Shown piece after piece: positions 34,176 through 42,554 of a stretch of DNA of 64,000 bases (position 1 is its first letter; each line of letters opens with the position of its first letter). The stretch lies in the NCBI RefSeq assembly GCF_900115465.1, contig NZ_FOWN01000012.1:1-64000 (forward strand), read 5' to 3'. A program made the position numbers and the translations under genes. Below the pieces are notes generated by a model. That model searched no databases. It saw only the letters and a program-made list of their open reading frames with translations, and was not told the DNA's origin. Source of the stretch: Halolactibacillus alkaliphilus. Its GTDB lineage: Bacteria; Bacillota; Bacilli; Bacillales; Amphibacillaceae.

Positions 34176-34451
34176 GTGAAAAGTACAGGTATTGTTAGAA
34201 AAACAGACCATTTGGGTCGGATCGTCTTGCCAAAAGAGTTAAGGCGCTCATTAGAAATTGAACCGAAAGACCCATTAGAGATTTTTATTGATGGGGAAAG
34301 AGTTATTTTAAGTAAGTATAAACCGACAAAGCAATGCATGGTGACAGGAGAAGTAAGTGAAGACAATCATGTTTTCTTTGACGGAAAAGTCATCTTAAGC
34401 GCTGAAGGTATGCGTCGGTTGAAAGAGGAACTAAAAGATTATTTCGGGTAA
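34176..34451 (+). CDS. AbrB/SpoVT-type transition-state regulator
   Basis: 91 residues. The N-terminal swapped-hairpin DNA-binding domain reads TGIVRKTDHLGRIVLPKELRR and EPKDPLEIFIDGERVILSKY, the hallmark of AbrB and Abh. The C-terminal part (CMVTGEVSEDNHVFF and the following helix) resembles the AbrB multimerisation region. AbrB-type proteins repress post-exponential genes such as biofilm, competence and degradative functions. I chose GTG 34176 because AAGGAG lies eight bases upstream; a GTG nine bases earlier overlaps that site. The gene is alone and ends at a very strong hairpin shared with the converging gene. Confidence 0.92.
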   Translation: MKSTGIVRKTDHLGRIVLPKELRRSLEIEPKDPLEIFIDGERVILSKYKPTKQCMVTGEVSEDNHVFFDGKVILSAEGMRRLKEELKDYFG

Positions 34452-34471
34452 AGTTAACAATGTAAGCATCA

Positions 34472-34520
34472 TAAACGGCCATGGAGACACTTATTAGCTA
34501 AGTGCCTCCATGGCCGTTTA
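34472..34520. terminator. Strong bidirectional terminator after AbrB-like gene
   Basis: TAAACGGCCATGGAG pairs with CTCCATGGCCGTTTA, extended by CACTTA/TAAGTG around a short loop. It sits between converging genes. Confidence 0.85.
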
Positions 34521-34624
34521 ATTATGTTTGCCTAATAGTAAATGAAGGGCAACTATTTAATTTAATGATTGACGAAGATAAAAAGCCAACCTGTCCGAAC
34601 AAGTATAGGCAAGTAACAGGTGTG

Positions 34625-35527
34625 TTATAAATAATAAGTTTTAATTAATATATCTTGATCAAAATGACCGAAAGACTTACCGAACAAAGTTAACCCACCG
34701 ACATGTGCCGCCTCTTCTTTTACTTCAAATCTTAAAGTCCAAGCATCTATTTGTGTCTTGAATTTTTCGATTGTCATATCAGAAATAGGGTCGCCATCAA
34801 TGTAAGTACCGTGAGAAGTAATTCTTAGCGTTTTGAGTAACCCATATTGATTAATGTTTTCCGGCCACCAATCAGGTGTGAAGCGACCGCGTGCATCATT
34901 AAAATCGCCAGGGCTCTGCCAAACACCAAGCTCTGTTCCGTTAAGCGTGAAGGTAATATCACTTGGCCAATGCGGGTTCGCAAACGGGAATTCGGATGAT
35001 ATTTCAAACGAAATATCAATTTGTTGCAGGGTTTGATAAGCTTCTAAATAATTCGGTAATTTGTATTCAACGAATCCTTTCGTAAACCAAAGAATGCCGG
35101 CATCCATCCGCTCAGGTGATAGAAAGTATTTTGGCTGGTCAACAGGACCGATAAAGTCACGGTGAGAGGCAAGGCCGCATGACGGCTCAACGTGAAAGTC
35201 GGTGTAGTGTCCAACAGGGACTGAAACAACATGTGTGGCATAAGCTGCTTGCACTTTTTTAGGGAAGGTAATATAAATATCTTCGACAATTAACGTAGAG
35301 ATTTTTTGAATCCCCGATTTGCCTTTCTTTTTTTCGGTGCGGATAATACCTGCTGTTTCCAGTTTGTTTACGTGCCTTGTAACGATGGCGCTTGAAAGAT
35401 TAAGGCGCTCGGCTAACTGTTTAATGTTGAGTTGCTGTTCGGACAAGTATTGAATGATTTTAAGACGTACATCACTCGCAAGTGCTTCATATAAAGGTAA
35501 AGAGGTGTGATCGATTTGTGCATGCAT
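34625..35527 (-). CDS. ArsR-type winged-helix regulator with large C-terminal domain
   Basis: 300 residues. A winged helix fills about 10-80 (LKIIQYLSEQQLNIKQLAER, then LSSAIVTRHVNKLETAGII). About 210 further residues are not an ArsR core. They contain PSCGLASHRDFIGPVDQP, WFTKGFVEYKLPNY, NGTELGVWQSPGDFND and RGRFTPDWWP, reading like a beta-rich ligand-binding domain. I recognise such long regulators only as companions of carbohydrate operons. The gene diverges from the large ABC operon at 35812 and shares its 284-base control region. It probably senses a sugar or glycoside and regulates that operon. There is no metal-binding cysteine pattern like that of true ArsR. Confidence 0.8.
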   Translation of the reverse strand: MHAQIDHTSLPLYEALASDVRLKIIQYLSEQQLNIKQLAERLNLSSAIVTRHVNKLETAGIIRTEKKKGKSGIQKISTLIVEDIYITFPKKVQAAYATHVVSVPVGHYTDFHVEPSCGLASHRDFIGPVDQPKYFLSPERMDAGILWFTKGFVEYKLPNYLEAYQTLQQIDISFEISSEFPFANPHWPSDITFTLNGTELGVWQSPGDFNDARGRFTPDWWPENINQYGLLKTLRITSHGTYIDGDPISDMTIEKFKTQIDAWTLRFEVKEEAAHVGGLTLFGKSFGHFDQDILIKTYYL

Positions 35528-35569
35528 CGTTTTGTCTCCTTCGGTATTTTGATTGTTATTAATATAAGA

Positions 35570-35655
35570 GTTAATTAAATGAAAGGCTTGAAACTCAATT
35601 TAAAGCGCTTACAACGATTATGTTTGATTACATATTAACAGAAAGGTTAATTAAA
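35570..35655. promoter_or_regulatory. Shared control region: repeated GTTAATTAAA and a cre box
   Basis: GTTAATTAAA occurs at 35570-35579 and again at 35646-35655, the first over the regulator's own promoter region and the second upstream of the ABC operon promoter. Between them TTAAAGCGCTTACA (35600-35613) fits the cre consensus with one mismatch on the reverse strand. I infer binding by the divergent regulator and by CcpA. Confidence 0.5.
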
Positions 35656-35690
35656 ATCAAAAAAAATTTAAGTTATTTATCAATATATCA

Positions 35691-35719
35691 TTGACACCGC
35701 TTACATATACGTATATATT
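35691..35719 (+). promoter_or_regulatory. Promoter of the large ABC operon
   Basis: A consensus TTGACA (35691-35696), a 17-base spacer and TATATT (35714-35719). The palindromic ATATACGTATAT overlaps the spacer and -10 and could bind a GntR/AraR-type repressor. Confidence 0.7.
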
Positions 35720-35811
35720 TATAAGTGAACAAGCGATAAAATAAATGATACGGATAACCTGATGGTATGTGTTTATCGCGAGAAACTATGAATGAGTTAG
35801 AGGTGATGGTT

Positions 35812-38721
35812 TTGCGACGAGGAAGATACAACAAAGGAGTCATCGGCATATTACTAAGTGGGTGGATGATTTTATGGTTGATACAACCTGTTGCCTATGC
35901 AGAAGGTAGTAACGATACAACGGAAACAATAAACAATCCTCCGATTACATCGACTGTAACACGTGAACGTTATAGTCAGTATATTGAAGGAACTGAAAGT
36001 GACCACTACAAAGGAGAGGTTATTCGTCTAGATGATCTTAACGATGTAGCAACGGATGCGTTAGACACGTATCAAGGTGAGGACGTCATTTTTATTGACC
36101 AAGATCAAACAGGTAACTTGACAGTGACTGTGCCAGAAACAGCCTACTATATCATTGGTTTTGATTATAAGATTGCCGGTGATAATGTGTTACCAACGCA
36201 GTTGGAAATGACTGTAAATGGAGAATTACCTTATTACGAAATGCAGAACTTAGTGTTTGAAAATGGATGGCAAAACCCATTGGAAATACCGCTGGATAAG
36301 TACGGGAATGAAATTATCCCTCAACCGATTAAATATGATGAGTGGCAATTTAAATACATCATTGATTCAGGTTATCGGACGAGCTTACCGTTATTAGTTA
36401 AATTAACGCGAGGAGAAAATGAATTGGCGTTAACGATTTCAGAAGGTAATCTATTAATTAAGTCGGTGGAGTTACGAGGGCAATTAGATGTACCCAGTTA
36501 TGAAAAGCAGGATATCACAGGTAATAATTATATCGAGATAGAAGCGGCCAATGCTTTGTATTTGCGGAATAATTCAGCTATTCGTGCCAATGCTTCTTAT
36601 AATGTTAACTTAATCCCTTACAGTAGCGATAAACGAGTGTTAAATCATATTGATCCAGACTCATTTAAAACACCTGGAGATGAAATTATCTATCAAGTTG
36701 ATGTGCCAGAAGCAGGTTATTATCAACTCGGGATTAATTATCAACAACGGTCAAAAGCGGATTTTCCCGTATTTATGAATATTCGAATTAATGATACGTT
36801 GCAACATGATTTACTTAAAGATCATCCATTCTTCTATCAAAATCAATATAAGCATGTGACCTTAACTGATGCATCAGATGAGCCGCTTACTGTCTATTTA
36901 GAAGAAGGATTAAATACCGTTAGTTTTCAAATCTCGATTGAACCGATTAAAAAGGCACTAGAAGAGATTGAACAATTAACGCGTGAAATTCAATCATTAT
37001 CATTAGAACTAACAAATCTTGTCGGTCCAGATGTCGATCGCTTCCGTGATATTGACGTCAATGACTACATTCCAGGCGTATTTGACTTAATGACTTCTTG
37101 GGCTGATCGAATGGATGCAGTGTATAGTGAGATGCGTTCATATAATCCAAGTGGTGGAGAAGTCGGAGCATTTAGTGGTTTACGTGTCGCTGAAGAACAA
37201 CTAAGAAGCTTAGTGAGTGAACCGCGTAAATTAGCAAGACGTAAAGGTGAACTTGCGACAGGAACGAACTCTGTGACCGCTTACTTAGGTAATTTAATGC
37301 AAGAGATCAATGATAACGGTATCGGTATTGATCGATTTTATTTCTATCAAGAAGATGTCGAGATACCTAAATCTGCCTCATGGTTAGAAAGAACGTGGGG
37401 TAGTGTCAAACGCTTTATAAACACCTTTGGTGAACAAGACTACGATGTTTCCAATGTTAATGAAGAAAACTTACAAGTATGGGTGAACCGCCCGCGTCAA
37501 TATGTTGAAATTATGCAACGTCTGATTGACGAGACATTTACTGCTGAAACGGGTGTAAGGGTAGATTTATCGATGATGCCAGATCAAAATAAACTCATTT
37601 TAGCTAATGCAGCAGGGGAAGCACCAGATGTTGCGCTCGGTGTCAACTATGCGCTACCATTTGAGATTGGTATTCGAGGGGCCTTACAAGATTTATCACA
37701 GCTTGAAGGTTATGAAGAAGTCGCAAGTGATTTTAGCCCAGGTATGTTAGTGCCAGCGACTATTCGTGACGGTGTCTACGCTTTACCAGATACGATGAAT
37801 TTCTGGGTGATGTTTTACCGAGAAGATATTTTATCAGATATGGGCTTACCGATTCCTGAGACGATTGACGAGGTAAGGTCCTACTTGCCAGAACTTCAAC
37901 GTTTAGGCATGAATTTCTTCTATCCAACGGCAGGTATGCCAGGGATGAAAATTTTCGCAGGTACGATGCCGCTTATTTATCAGAATGGTGGTCAGCTATA
38001 CGGGGATACAATTCACCGGACAATGTTAAATGATAATCAAGCCATTGAAGGTGTCCGGTTATTAACGGAGTTATTCACAATTTATAATGTACCGTATGAT
38101 GTGCCAAGTTTTTATCAACAATTCCGAGACGGTTCAATACCGATTGGTATTTCTGATTACTACATGTATAACTTGATTTTAAATGCGGCACCTGAAATTC
38201 GTAATGTGTGGAATATTGCACTGATTCCAGGTATCGAAAATCAAGCAGGTGAAGTAGAGCGCTGGTCAACGGGTGGTGCTGAGAGTAATTTGATGTTTAA
38301 AGATACTGGTAAAACTGATGAGGCATGGGCCTTTATGAAATGGTGGGCTAGTGCTGAGACGCAAGTAGCTTTTGGTAATACACTACAGACGACGTATGGA
38401 CCAGAATATATGTGGAATACGGCTAATTTAACGGCCTATCAGGAGTTGCCTTGGGCAAATGATCATAAGGCCGTCATTTTAGAACAGGCCGAGTGGATTG
38501 CTGAAGTCCCACGCGTACCAGGAAGTTATATGTTAGAACGTGAATTAAGCAATGCTTATAATGCAATTGTGTTAGATGGTGATAATTTACGAACAGCGAT
38601 TGACCTTGCAAGTAAACGGGTGAATCGAGAGACAGAAAGAAAACTCGAAGAGTTTGGTTTTATGGTAGATGGTCAAATTGTCGATCCTTACCCTAACCCA
38701 GAACTATCTATTCGAGATTAA
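35812..38721 (+). CDS. Large secreted multidomain solute-binding protein
   Basis: 969 residues from TTG 35812, chosen because AGAGGTG is correctly spaced and the n-region RRGRYNK begins there. ATG 35767, 35788 and 35806 are in-frame alternatives. A Sec signal peptide ends near VAYAEG with no lipobox cysteine. Two beta-sandwich modules (about 45-240 and 245-400), each probably carbohydrate-binding, are followed by a helical spacer (about 400-500). A family 1 solute-binding domain completes the protein (about 530-955; EAPDVALGVNYALPFEIG, YALPDTMNFWVMFYREDIL, AWAFMKWWASAETQVAFG). Usual binding proteins are about 450 residues. It heads the operon with its own permeases, so it should capture a glycan for import while holding the cell surface or polymer. 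Confidence 0.85.
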   Translation: MRRGRYNKGVIGILLSGWMILWLIQPVAYAEGSNDTTETINNPPITSTVTRERYSQYIEGTESDHYKGEVIRLDDLNDVATDALDTYQGEDVIFIDQDQTGNLTVTVPETAYYIIGFDYKIAGDNVLPTQLEMTVNGELPYYEMQNLVFENGWQNPLEIPLDKYGNEIIPQPIKYDEWQFKYIIDSGYRTSLPLLVKLTRGENELALTISEGNLLIKSVELRGQLDVPSYEKQDITGNNYIEIEAANALYLRNNSAIRANASYNVNLIPYSSDKRVLNHIDPDSFKTPGDEIIYQVDVPEAGYYQLGINYQQRSKADFPVFMNIRINDTLQHDLLKDHPFFYQNQYKHVTLTDASDEPLTVYLEEGLNTVSFQISIEPIKKALEEIEQLTREIQSLSLELTNLVGPDVDRFRDIDVNDYIPGVFDLMTSWADRMDAVYSEMRSYNPSGGEVGAFSGLRVAEEQLRSLVSEPRKLARRKGELATGTNSVTAYLGNLMQEINDNGIGIDRFYFYQEDVEIPKSASWLERTWGSVKRFINTFGEQDYDVSNVNEENLQVWVNRPRQYVEIMQRLIDETFTAETGVRVDLSMMPDQNKLILANAAGEAPDVALGVNYALPFEIGIRGALQDLSQLEGYEEVASDFSPGMLVPATIRDGVYALPDTMNFWVMFYREDILSDMGLPIPETIDEVRSYLPELQRLGMNFFYPTAGMPGMKIFAGTMPLIYQNGGQLYGDTIHRTMLNDNQAIEGVRLLTELFTIYNVPYDVPSFYQQFRDGSIPIGISDYYMYNLILNAAPEIRNVWNIALIPGIENQAGEVERWSTGGAESNLMFKDTGKTDEAWAFMKWWASAETQVAFGNTLQTTYGPEYMWNTANLTAYQELPWANDHKAVILEQAEWIAEVPRVPGSYMLERELSNAYNAIVLDGDNLRTAIDLASKRVNRETERKLEEFGFMVDGQIVDPYPNPELSIRD

Positions 38722-38739
38722 GGGAGGAGGATTTAAGAC

Positions 38740-39621
38740 ATGAGAGGAAATAAAAAAAGTCCCTACTTGTTTTTAGCACCTTACATTACTTTATTTACTT
38801 TGTTTATTGTCGTGCCGGTTGCTATGGCGATCTTCCTGTCGTTTACGAACTTTAACACGATTGAGACACCTAATTTTGTAGGGTTTATGAATTACATTAA
38901 CTTATTGACACAAGATGAAATTTTTATGCAGTACGTGTTACCCAATACCATTTTATTTGCGGTCATCGTTGGGCCAGGAGGCTATATGTTATCTTTCCTC
39001 CTCGCCTGGGTGTTGGCTCAATTACCTAAATTACCGCGTACGGTGTTTGCTCTTATTTTCTATTCACCATCTATGACAGCAGGGATAGCAATGGCTGTTG
39101 TGTGGCGTGTCATTTTTAGTGGGAACCAATCAGGTTATGCGAACCATATTTTAATGACGCTCGGTGTCATTAATGAGCCCATTATTTGGTTGCAAGATAC
39201 GCGCTATATTTTACCGATTATGATCGTTGTGGCGCTTTGGAGTAGTATGGGTGTAGGTTTTTTAGCGATGATGTCTGGGGTGTTAAATGTTGATCAGACA
39301 TTATATGAAGCGGGTGCGATTGATGGAATTAAAAATCGTTTCCAAGAGCTGATCTATATTACGATTCCATCAATGAAACCACAAATGTTATTTGGTGCTG
39401 TTATGGCCATTGTGGGAACGTTTAATGCTGGAGCTATTGGTGTGCAGTTAACCGGTGCAAATCCAACACCGTCTTATGCCGGCCAATTAATGGTCAATCA
39501 CATCGAAGATTATGGTTTTATTCGATTTGAAATGGGTTATGCGGCTGCGTTATCGGTCGTGTTATTACTCATCATATATCTCTTTGCGACCATATCGAAA
39601 AAACTCTTCAGTGAGGCATAA
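38740..39621 (+). CDS. Sugar ABC transporter permease, MalF type (first pair)
   Basis: 293 residues with six membrane helices ([20 protein letters not shown] first). The cytoplasmic EAA loop is [19 protein letters not shown], where the ATPase docks. It pairs with the MalG-type permease 15 bases downstream. GGGAGGAGG precedes the ATG and lies only a few bases after the binding-protein stop. The complex would import an oligosaccharide. No ATPase gene is in the operon, so a shared MsmX-like ATPase encoded elsewhere is expected, as in B. subtilis. Confidence 0.93.
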   Translation: MRGNKKSPYLFLAPYITLFTLFIVVPVAMAIFLSFTNFNTIETPNFVGFMNYINLLTQDEIFMQYVLPNTILFAVIVGPGGYMLSFLLAWVLAQLPKLPRTVFALIFYSPSMTAGIAMAVVWRVIFSGNQSGYANHILMTLGVINEPIIWLQDTRYILPIMIVVALWSSMGVGFLAMMSGVLNVDQTLYEAGAIDGIKNRFQELIYITIPSMKPQMLFGAVMAIVGTFNAGAIGVQLTGANPTPSYAGQLMVNHIEDYGFIRFEMGYAAALSVVLLLIIYLFATISKKLFSEA

Positions 39622-39636
39622 GAAAGGAAGGATACT

Positions 39637-40506
39637 ATGGCGTTTAAAAGCAGTGGGATCAACCCAACCAAATTTGATGTGAGTCAATTAAAGTTTTATC
39701 TATTTCTCGTGCCATTTGCTATTTTTATGGCATTACCGATTATCTTTATTTTTAACCATGCGTTTAAGCCACTTGATGAGCTGTACGCATTCCCGCCAAG
39801 GTTCTTTGTTATTAATCCAACCTTGGAAAACTTTCAGAACCTTTCACAGCTTGCTGAGCAGTCAGGCATCCCGTTATCACGGTATGTATTTAATAGTCTG
39901 TTTGTCACAGTGATTGTCGTGTTCTTGTCGTTAGCTTTATCGACGCTTGCAGGTTATGCGTTATCTAAAAAACAGTTCCGCGGGAAGAAAATGCTGTTAG
40001 AAATAAATAACACAGCATTGATGTTCGTCCCCATTGCCGTCATGATTCCAAGGTTTTTAACGGTGACAACGATAGGTATTGAAGATACGTATTTCGCGCA
40101 TATTTTACCACTTGTCGCGATGCCTGTCGGACTGTTTTTAATTAAACAATTTATTGATCAAATTCCAGATTCATTGATTGAAGCAGCGGTCATTGATGGT
40201 GCGACAGATTTTAAAATTTATTGGAAAGTTATTTTACCACTTATAAAGCCGGCGATTGCAACTGCCGCAATCCTTGCTTTTCAACTTGTGTGGAATGATA
40301 TGGAAACATCTAATCTTTATACGACAAGTGAAAATATGCGGACGCTCGCTTTCTTTATGAATACGTTAGCGGCGCAAACAAACGTTGTTGTTGGTCAAGG
40401 GATGGCAGCCGTCGCCTCCATGATTATGTTTATACCAAACTTAATCCTCTTTGTTATCTTACAAAGTAAGGTTATGAATACAATGGCGCATTCAGGACTG
40501 AAGTAA
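39637..40506 (+). CDS. Sugar ABC transporter permease, MalG type (first pair)
   Basis: 289 residues with six helices. The EAA loop is EAAVIDGATDFKIYWKVILP, and the N-terminus has the usual short cytoplasmic lead before a long first periplasmic segment. GAAAGGAAGG precedes the ATG. It is the partner of the MalF-type protein just upstream. One detail is LEINNTALMFVPIAVMIPRF in place of the more usual L-tail pattern, still within family range. Together the pair forms the membrane channel for the ligand of the large binding protein upstream. Confidence 0.93.
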   Translation: MAFKSSGINPTKFDVSQLKFYLFLVPFAIFMALPIIFIFNHAFKPLDELYAFPPRFFVINPTLENFQNLSQLAEQSGIPLSRYVFNSLFVTVIVVFLSLALSTLAGYALSKKQFRGKKMLLEINNTALMFVPIAVMIPRFLTVTTIGIEDTYFAHILPLVAMPVGLFLIKQFIDQIPDSLIEAAVIDGATDFKIYWKVILPLIKPAIATAAILAFQLVWNDMETSNLYTTSENMRTLAFFMNTLAAQTNVVVGQGMAAVASMIMFIPNLILFVILQSKVMNTMAHSGLK

Positions 40507-40520
40507 AGGAGATGGTCACA

Positions 40521-42554
40521 ATGAAAAAAATAATCAGTATCCTTCTCCTTAGTCTTATTTTCTTCACACAGACGGCAACTATTGTTGAAGCAAATACAGC
40601 CTATAAAACATTTACTGAAGACGGCTATGGCCGCTATGTTGAAACACAAACGGCCTATACTGTTAGTGAAACCATTGTGCGCTTTGATGATGAATTATTT
40701 AGTCAAGCGCAAGACATGAAAGTAAGTCGTAGTGGTTTTATCTATGTCGCAGACACGGGAAATGCACGGGTGCTCGTCGGTACAACAGACGGTAGACTCG
40801 TCCGTGTGATTGGGGAAGATGTGTTACAAAAACCTACCGGTTTATATATTTCACACGATAATCTCGTTTATGTGGCAGATGAAAATAAAATGAAAGTACT
40901 GGTCTTTACCGAAAGCGGGGAACTCATCAAAGAATTCGCTCGTCCAGAAGGGATTCTATTTGGTGAAACAGCTAACTTTGTCCCGCAAAAAGTTGCGGTT
41001 GACAGGCGAGATAATGTCTACATTATCTCACGAGGTAATGCGAATGGGATTATTCAGATTAATGCCAATACAGGACAATTCCTCGGTTACTATGCGCCGA
41101 ATGCGACCGCTGTGTCACCGCTTACTGCTTTTCGAAAGTTAATCTTTACTGAAGAGCAGCTCGATCGCATGCTTAATATTGTTCCAGCAACATCCACGAA
41201 CTTAAATATTGATGACAAAGGGCTCGTCTACAACGTATCACAAGGAGAACGGGTGCAAGCCATTCGTAAGTTGAATGTAGCGGGACGAAATATACTAGAC
41301 ACGCGGGTGGCAGATGACTTTCCTGTTTCCGTTGAAGTGGGAAGTTTAGAGAATATATTCGTTGGTGGTGAAAATGGCTTTATTTATGAATATACATCAG
41401 AAGGAAACTTACTCTTTGTCTTTGGTGGACAAGATGATGGGCGTCAACGTGTCGGTCTATTTAGACGCTTATCAGCACTAGCAGTTGATGATAGTGAACG
41501 ATTGTTAGCCTTAGATTCTGATCGGAATCAAATTCAAATATTTGAACCAACAGAATTTGCAGACCTTGTGCATGAAGCACTGTACTTATATCAAAACGGT
41601 GATTATGAAGCAAGTAAAGGTCCATGGGAAGAAGTTATTCGTTTAAACGGGCTCTTTGATTTTGCTTACCAAGGACTAGGTGAAGCATTGTATAAAGAAG
41701 AACAATACGATGAAGCACTGATAGCTTTTAGACAAGCAAAATATATTACAGGTTATAGTGATGCATTTTGGGAAGTCCGTAACTTATGGATGAGAGATAA
41801 TATTATGGCACTTATCTTTGTGATTGTGTTTATTATTACCCTGTTTAAAGTGTATGGGTACATTGAACGGAAAACGGGTCGAGTAAAAGCTTTTACTGAG
41901 AAATTAACGACAACCTATCGTTTGAAATTTTTCCAGGATGTCGCTTTTATCCGCCATATGATTAAACATCCACTCGACACTTTTTATAGCATTCAATACG
42001 AGAAAAAAGGTAGTGCGCTATCGGCAAGCTTTTGGTTAGCTGTTTTATATGTGATGTATATCGTTGATCGCTATTTTACCGGTTTTATTTTCCGGCAAGT
42101 ACGTGATGGGCAGTATACACTCGGGTTAGATACAGCATTATTCTTTGGACTCTTTGCGCTTGTTGTAGGATCAAATTATCTTATCACGACAATCAATGAC
42201 GGAGAAGGTAAATTTAAGCATGTGTTTATCGGATTTGTTTACAGCTTTATGCCGTATTTCTTATTTAAACCGTGGACGATTCTTATTAGTAATGTCTTAA
42301 CACTAAATGAACAGTATTTACTTAGCCTAGCGAATACACTTATATACGCATGGGTAGCGGTGTTAATCTTTATCATGATTAAAGAAATCAATGATTATAC
42401 GATTAGAGAGACGATTAAGATCATTTTTGTCACAATCTTTATGATGATTATCACACTGTTGTCACTATTTATTGTGTATATCTTAGTTGTTCAAATGGTT
42501 CAATTTATTATTTCAGTTGTGAATGAGGGGGTGTATCGCTTTGAAAATAGGTAA
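40521..42554 (+). CDS. Secreted-side NHL/beta-propeller, TPR and YIP1 membrane protein
   Basis: 677 residues. A signal peptide or anchor (about 1-25) leads into NHL-type beta-propeller repeats (about 45-345; IYVADTGNARVLV, VYVADENKMKVLVF, LLALDSDRNQIQIFEP). Two TPR-like repeats follow (about 350-420; LYQNGDYEASKGPWEEVI and YKEEQYDEALIAFRQA). Next is one helix (about 430-450) and a YIP1-type domain of four to five helices (about 510-675). The propeller and TPRs would lie outside the cell. Such genes recur in large sugar-ABC clusters with DUF5696, but their role is not established. They may assemble or dock the transporter. ATG 40521 is chosen over 40512, which overlaps the AAAGGAG site. Confidence 0.85.
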   Translation: MKKIISILLLSLIFFTQTATIVEANTAYKTFTEDGYGRYVETQTAYTVSETIVRFDDELFSQAQDMKVSRSGFIYVADTGNARVLVGTTDGRLVRVIGEDVLQKPTGLYISHDNLVYVADENKMKVLVFTESGELIKEFARPEGILFGETANFVPQKVAVDRRDNVYIISRGNANGIIQINANTGQFLGYYAPNATAVSPLTAFRKLIFTEEQLDRMLNIVPATSTNLNIDDKGLVYNVSQGERVQAIRKLNVAGRNILDTRVADDFPVSVEVGSLENIFVGGENGFIYEYTSEGNLLFVFGGQDDGRQRVGLFRRLSALAVDDSERLLALDSDRNQIQIFEPTEFADLVHEALYLYQNGDYEASKGPWEEVIRLNGLFDFAYQGLGEALYKEEQYDEALIAFRQAKYITGYSDAFWEVRNLWMRDNIMALIFVIVFIITLFKVYGYIERKTGRVKAFTEKLTTTYRLKFFQDVAFIRHMIKHPLDTFYSIQYEKKGSALSASFWLAVLYVMYIVDRYFTGFIFRQVRDGQYTLGLDTALFFGLFALVVGSNYLITTINDGEGKFKHVFIGFVYSFMPYFLFKPWTILISNVLTLNEQYLLSLANTLIYAWVAVLIFIMIKEINDYTIRETIKIIFVTIFMMIITLLSLFIVYILVVQMVQFIISVVNEGVYRFENR

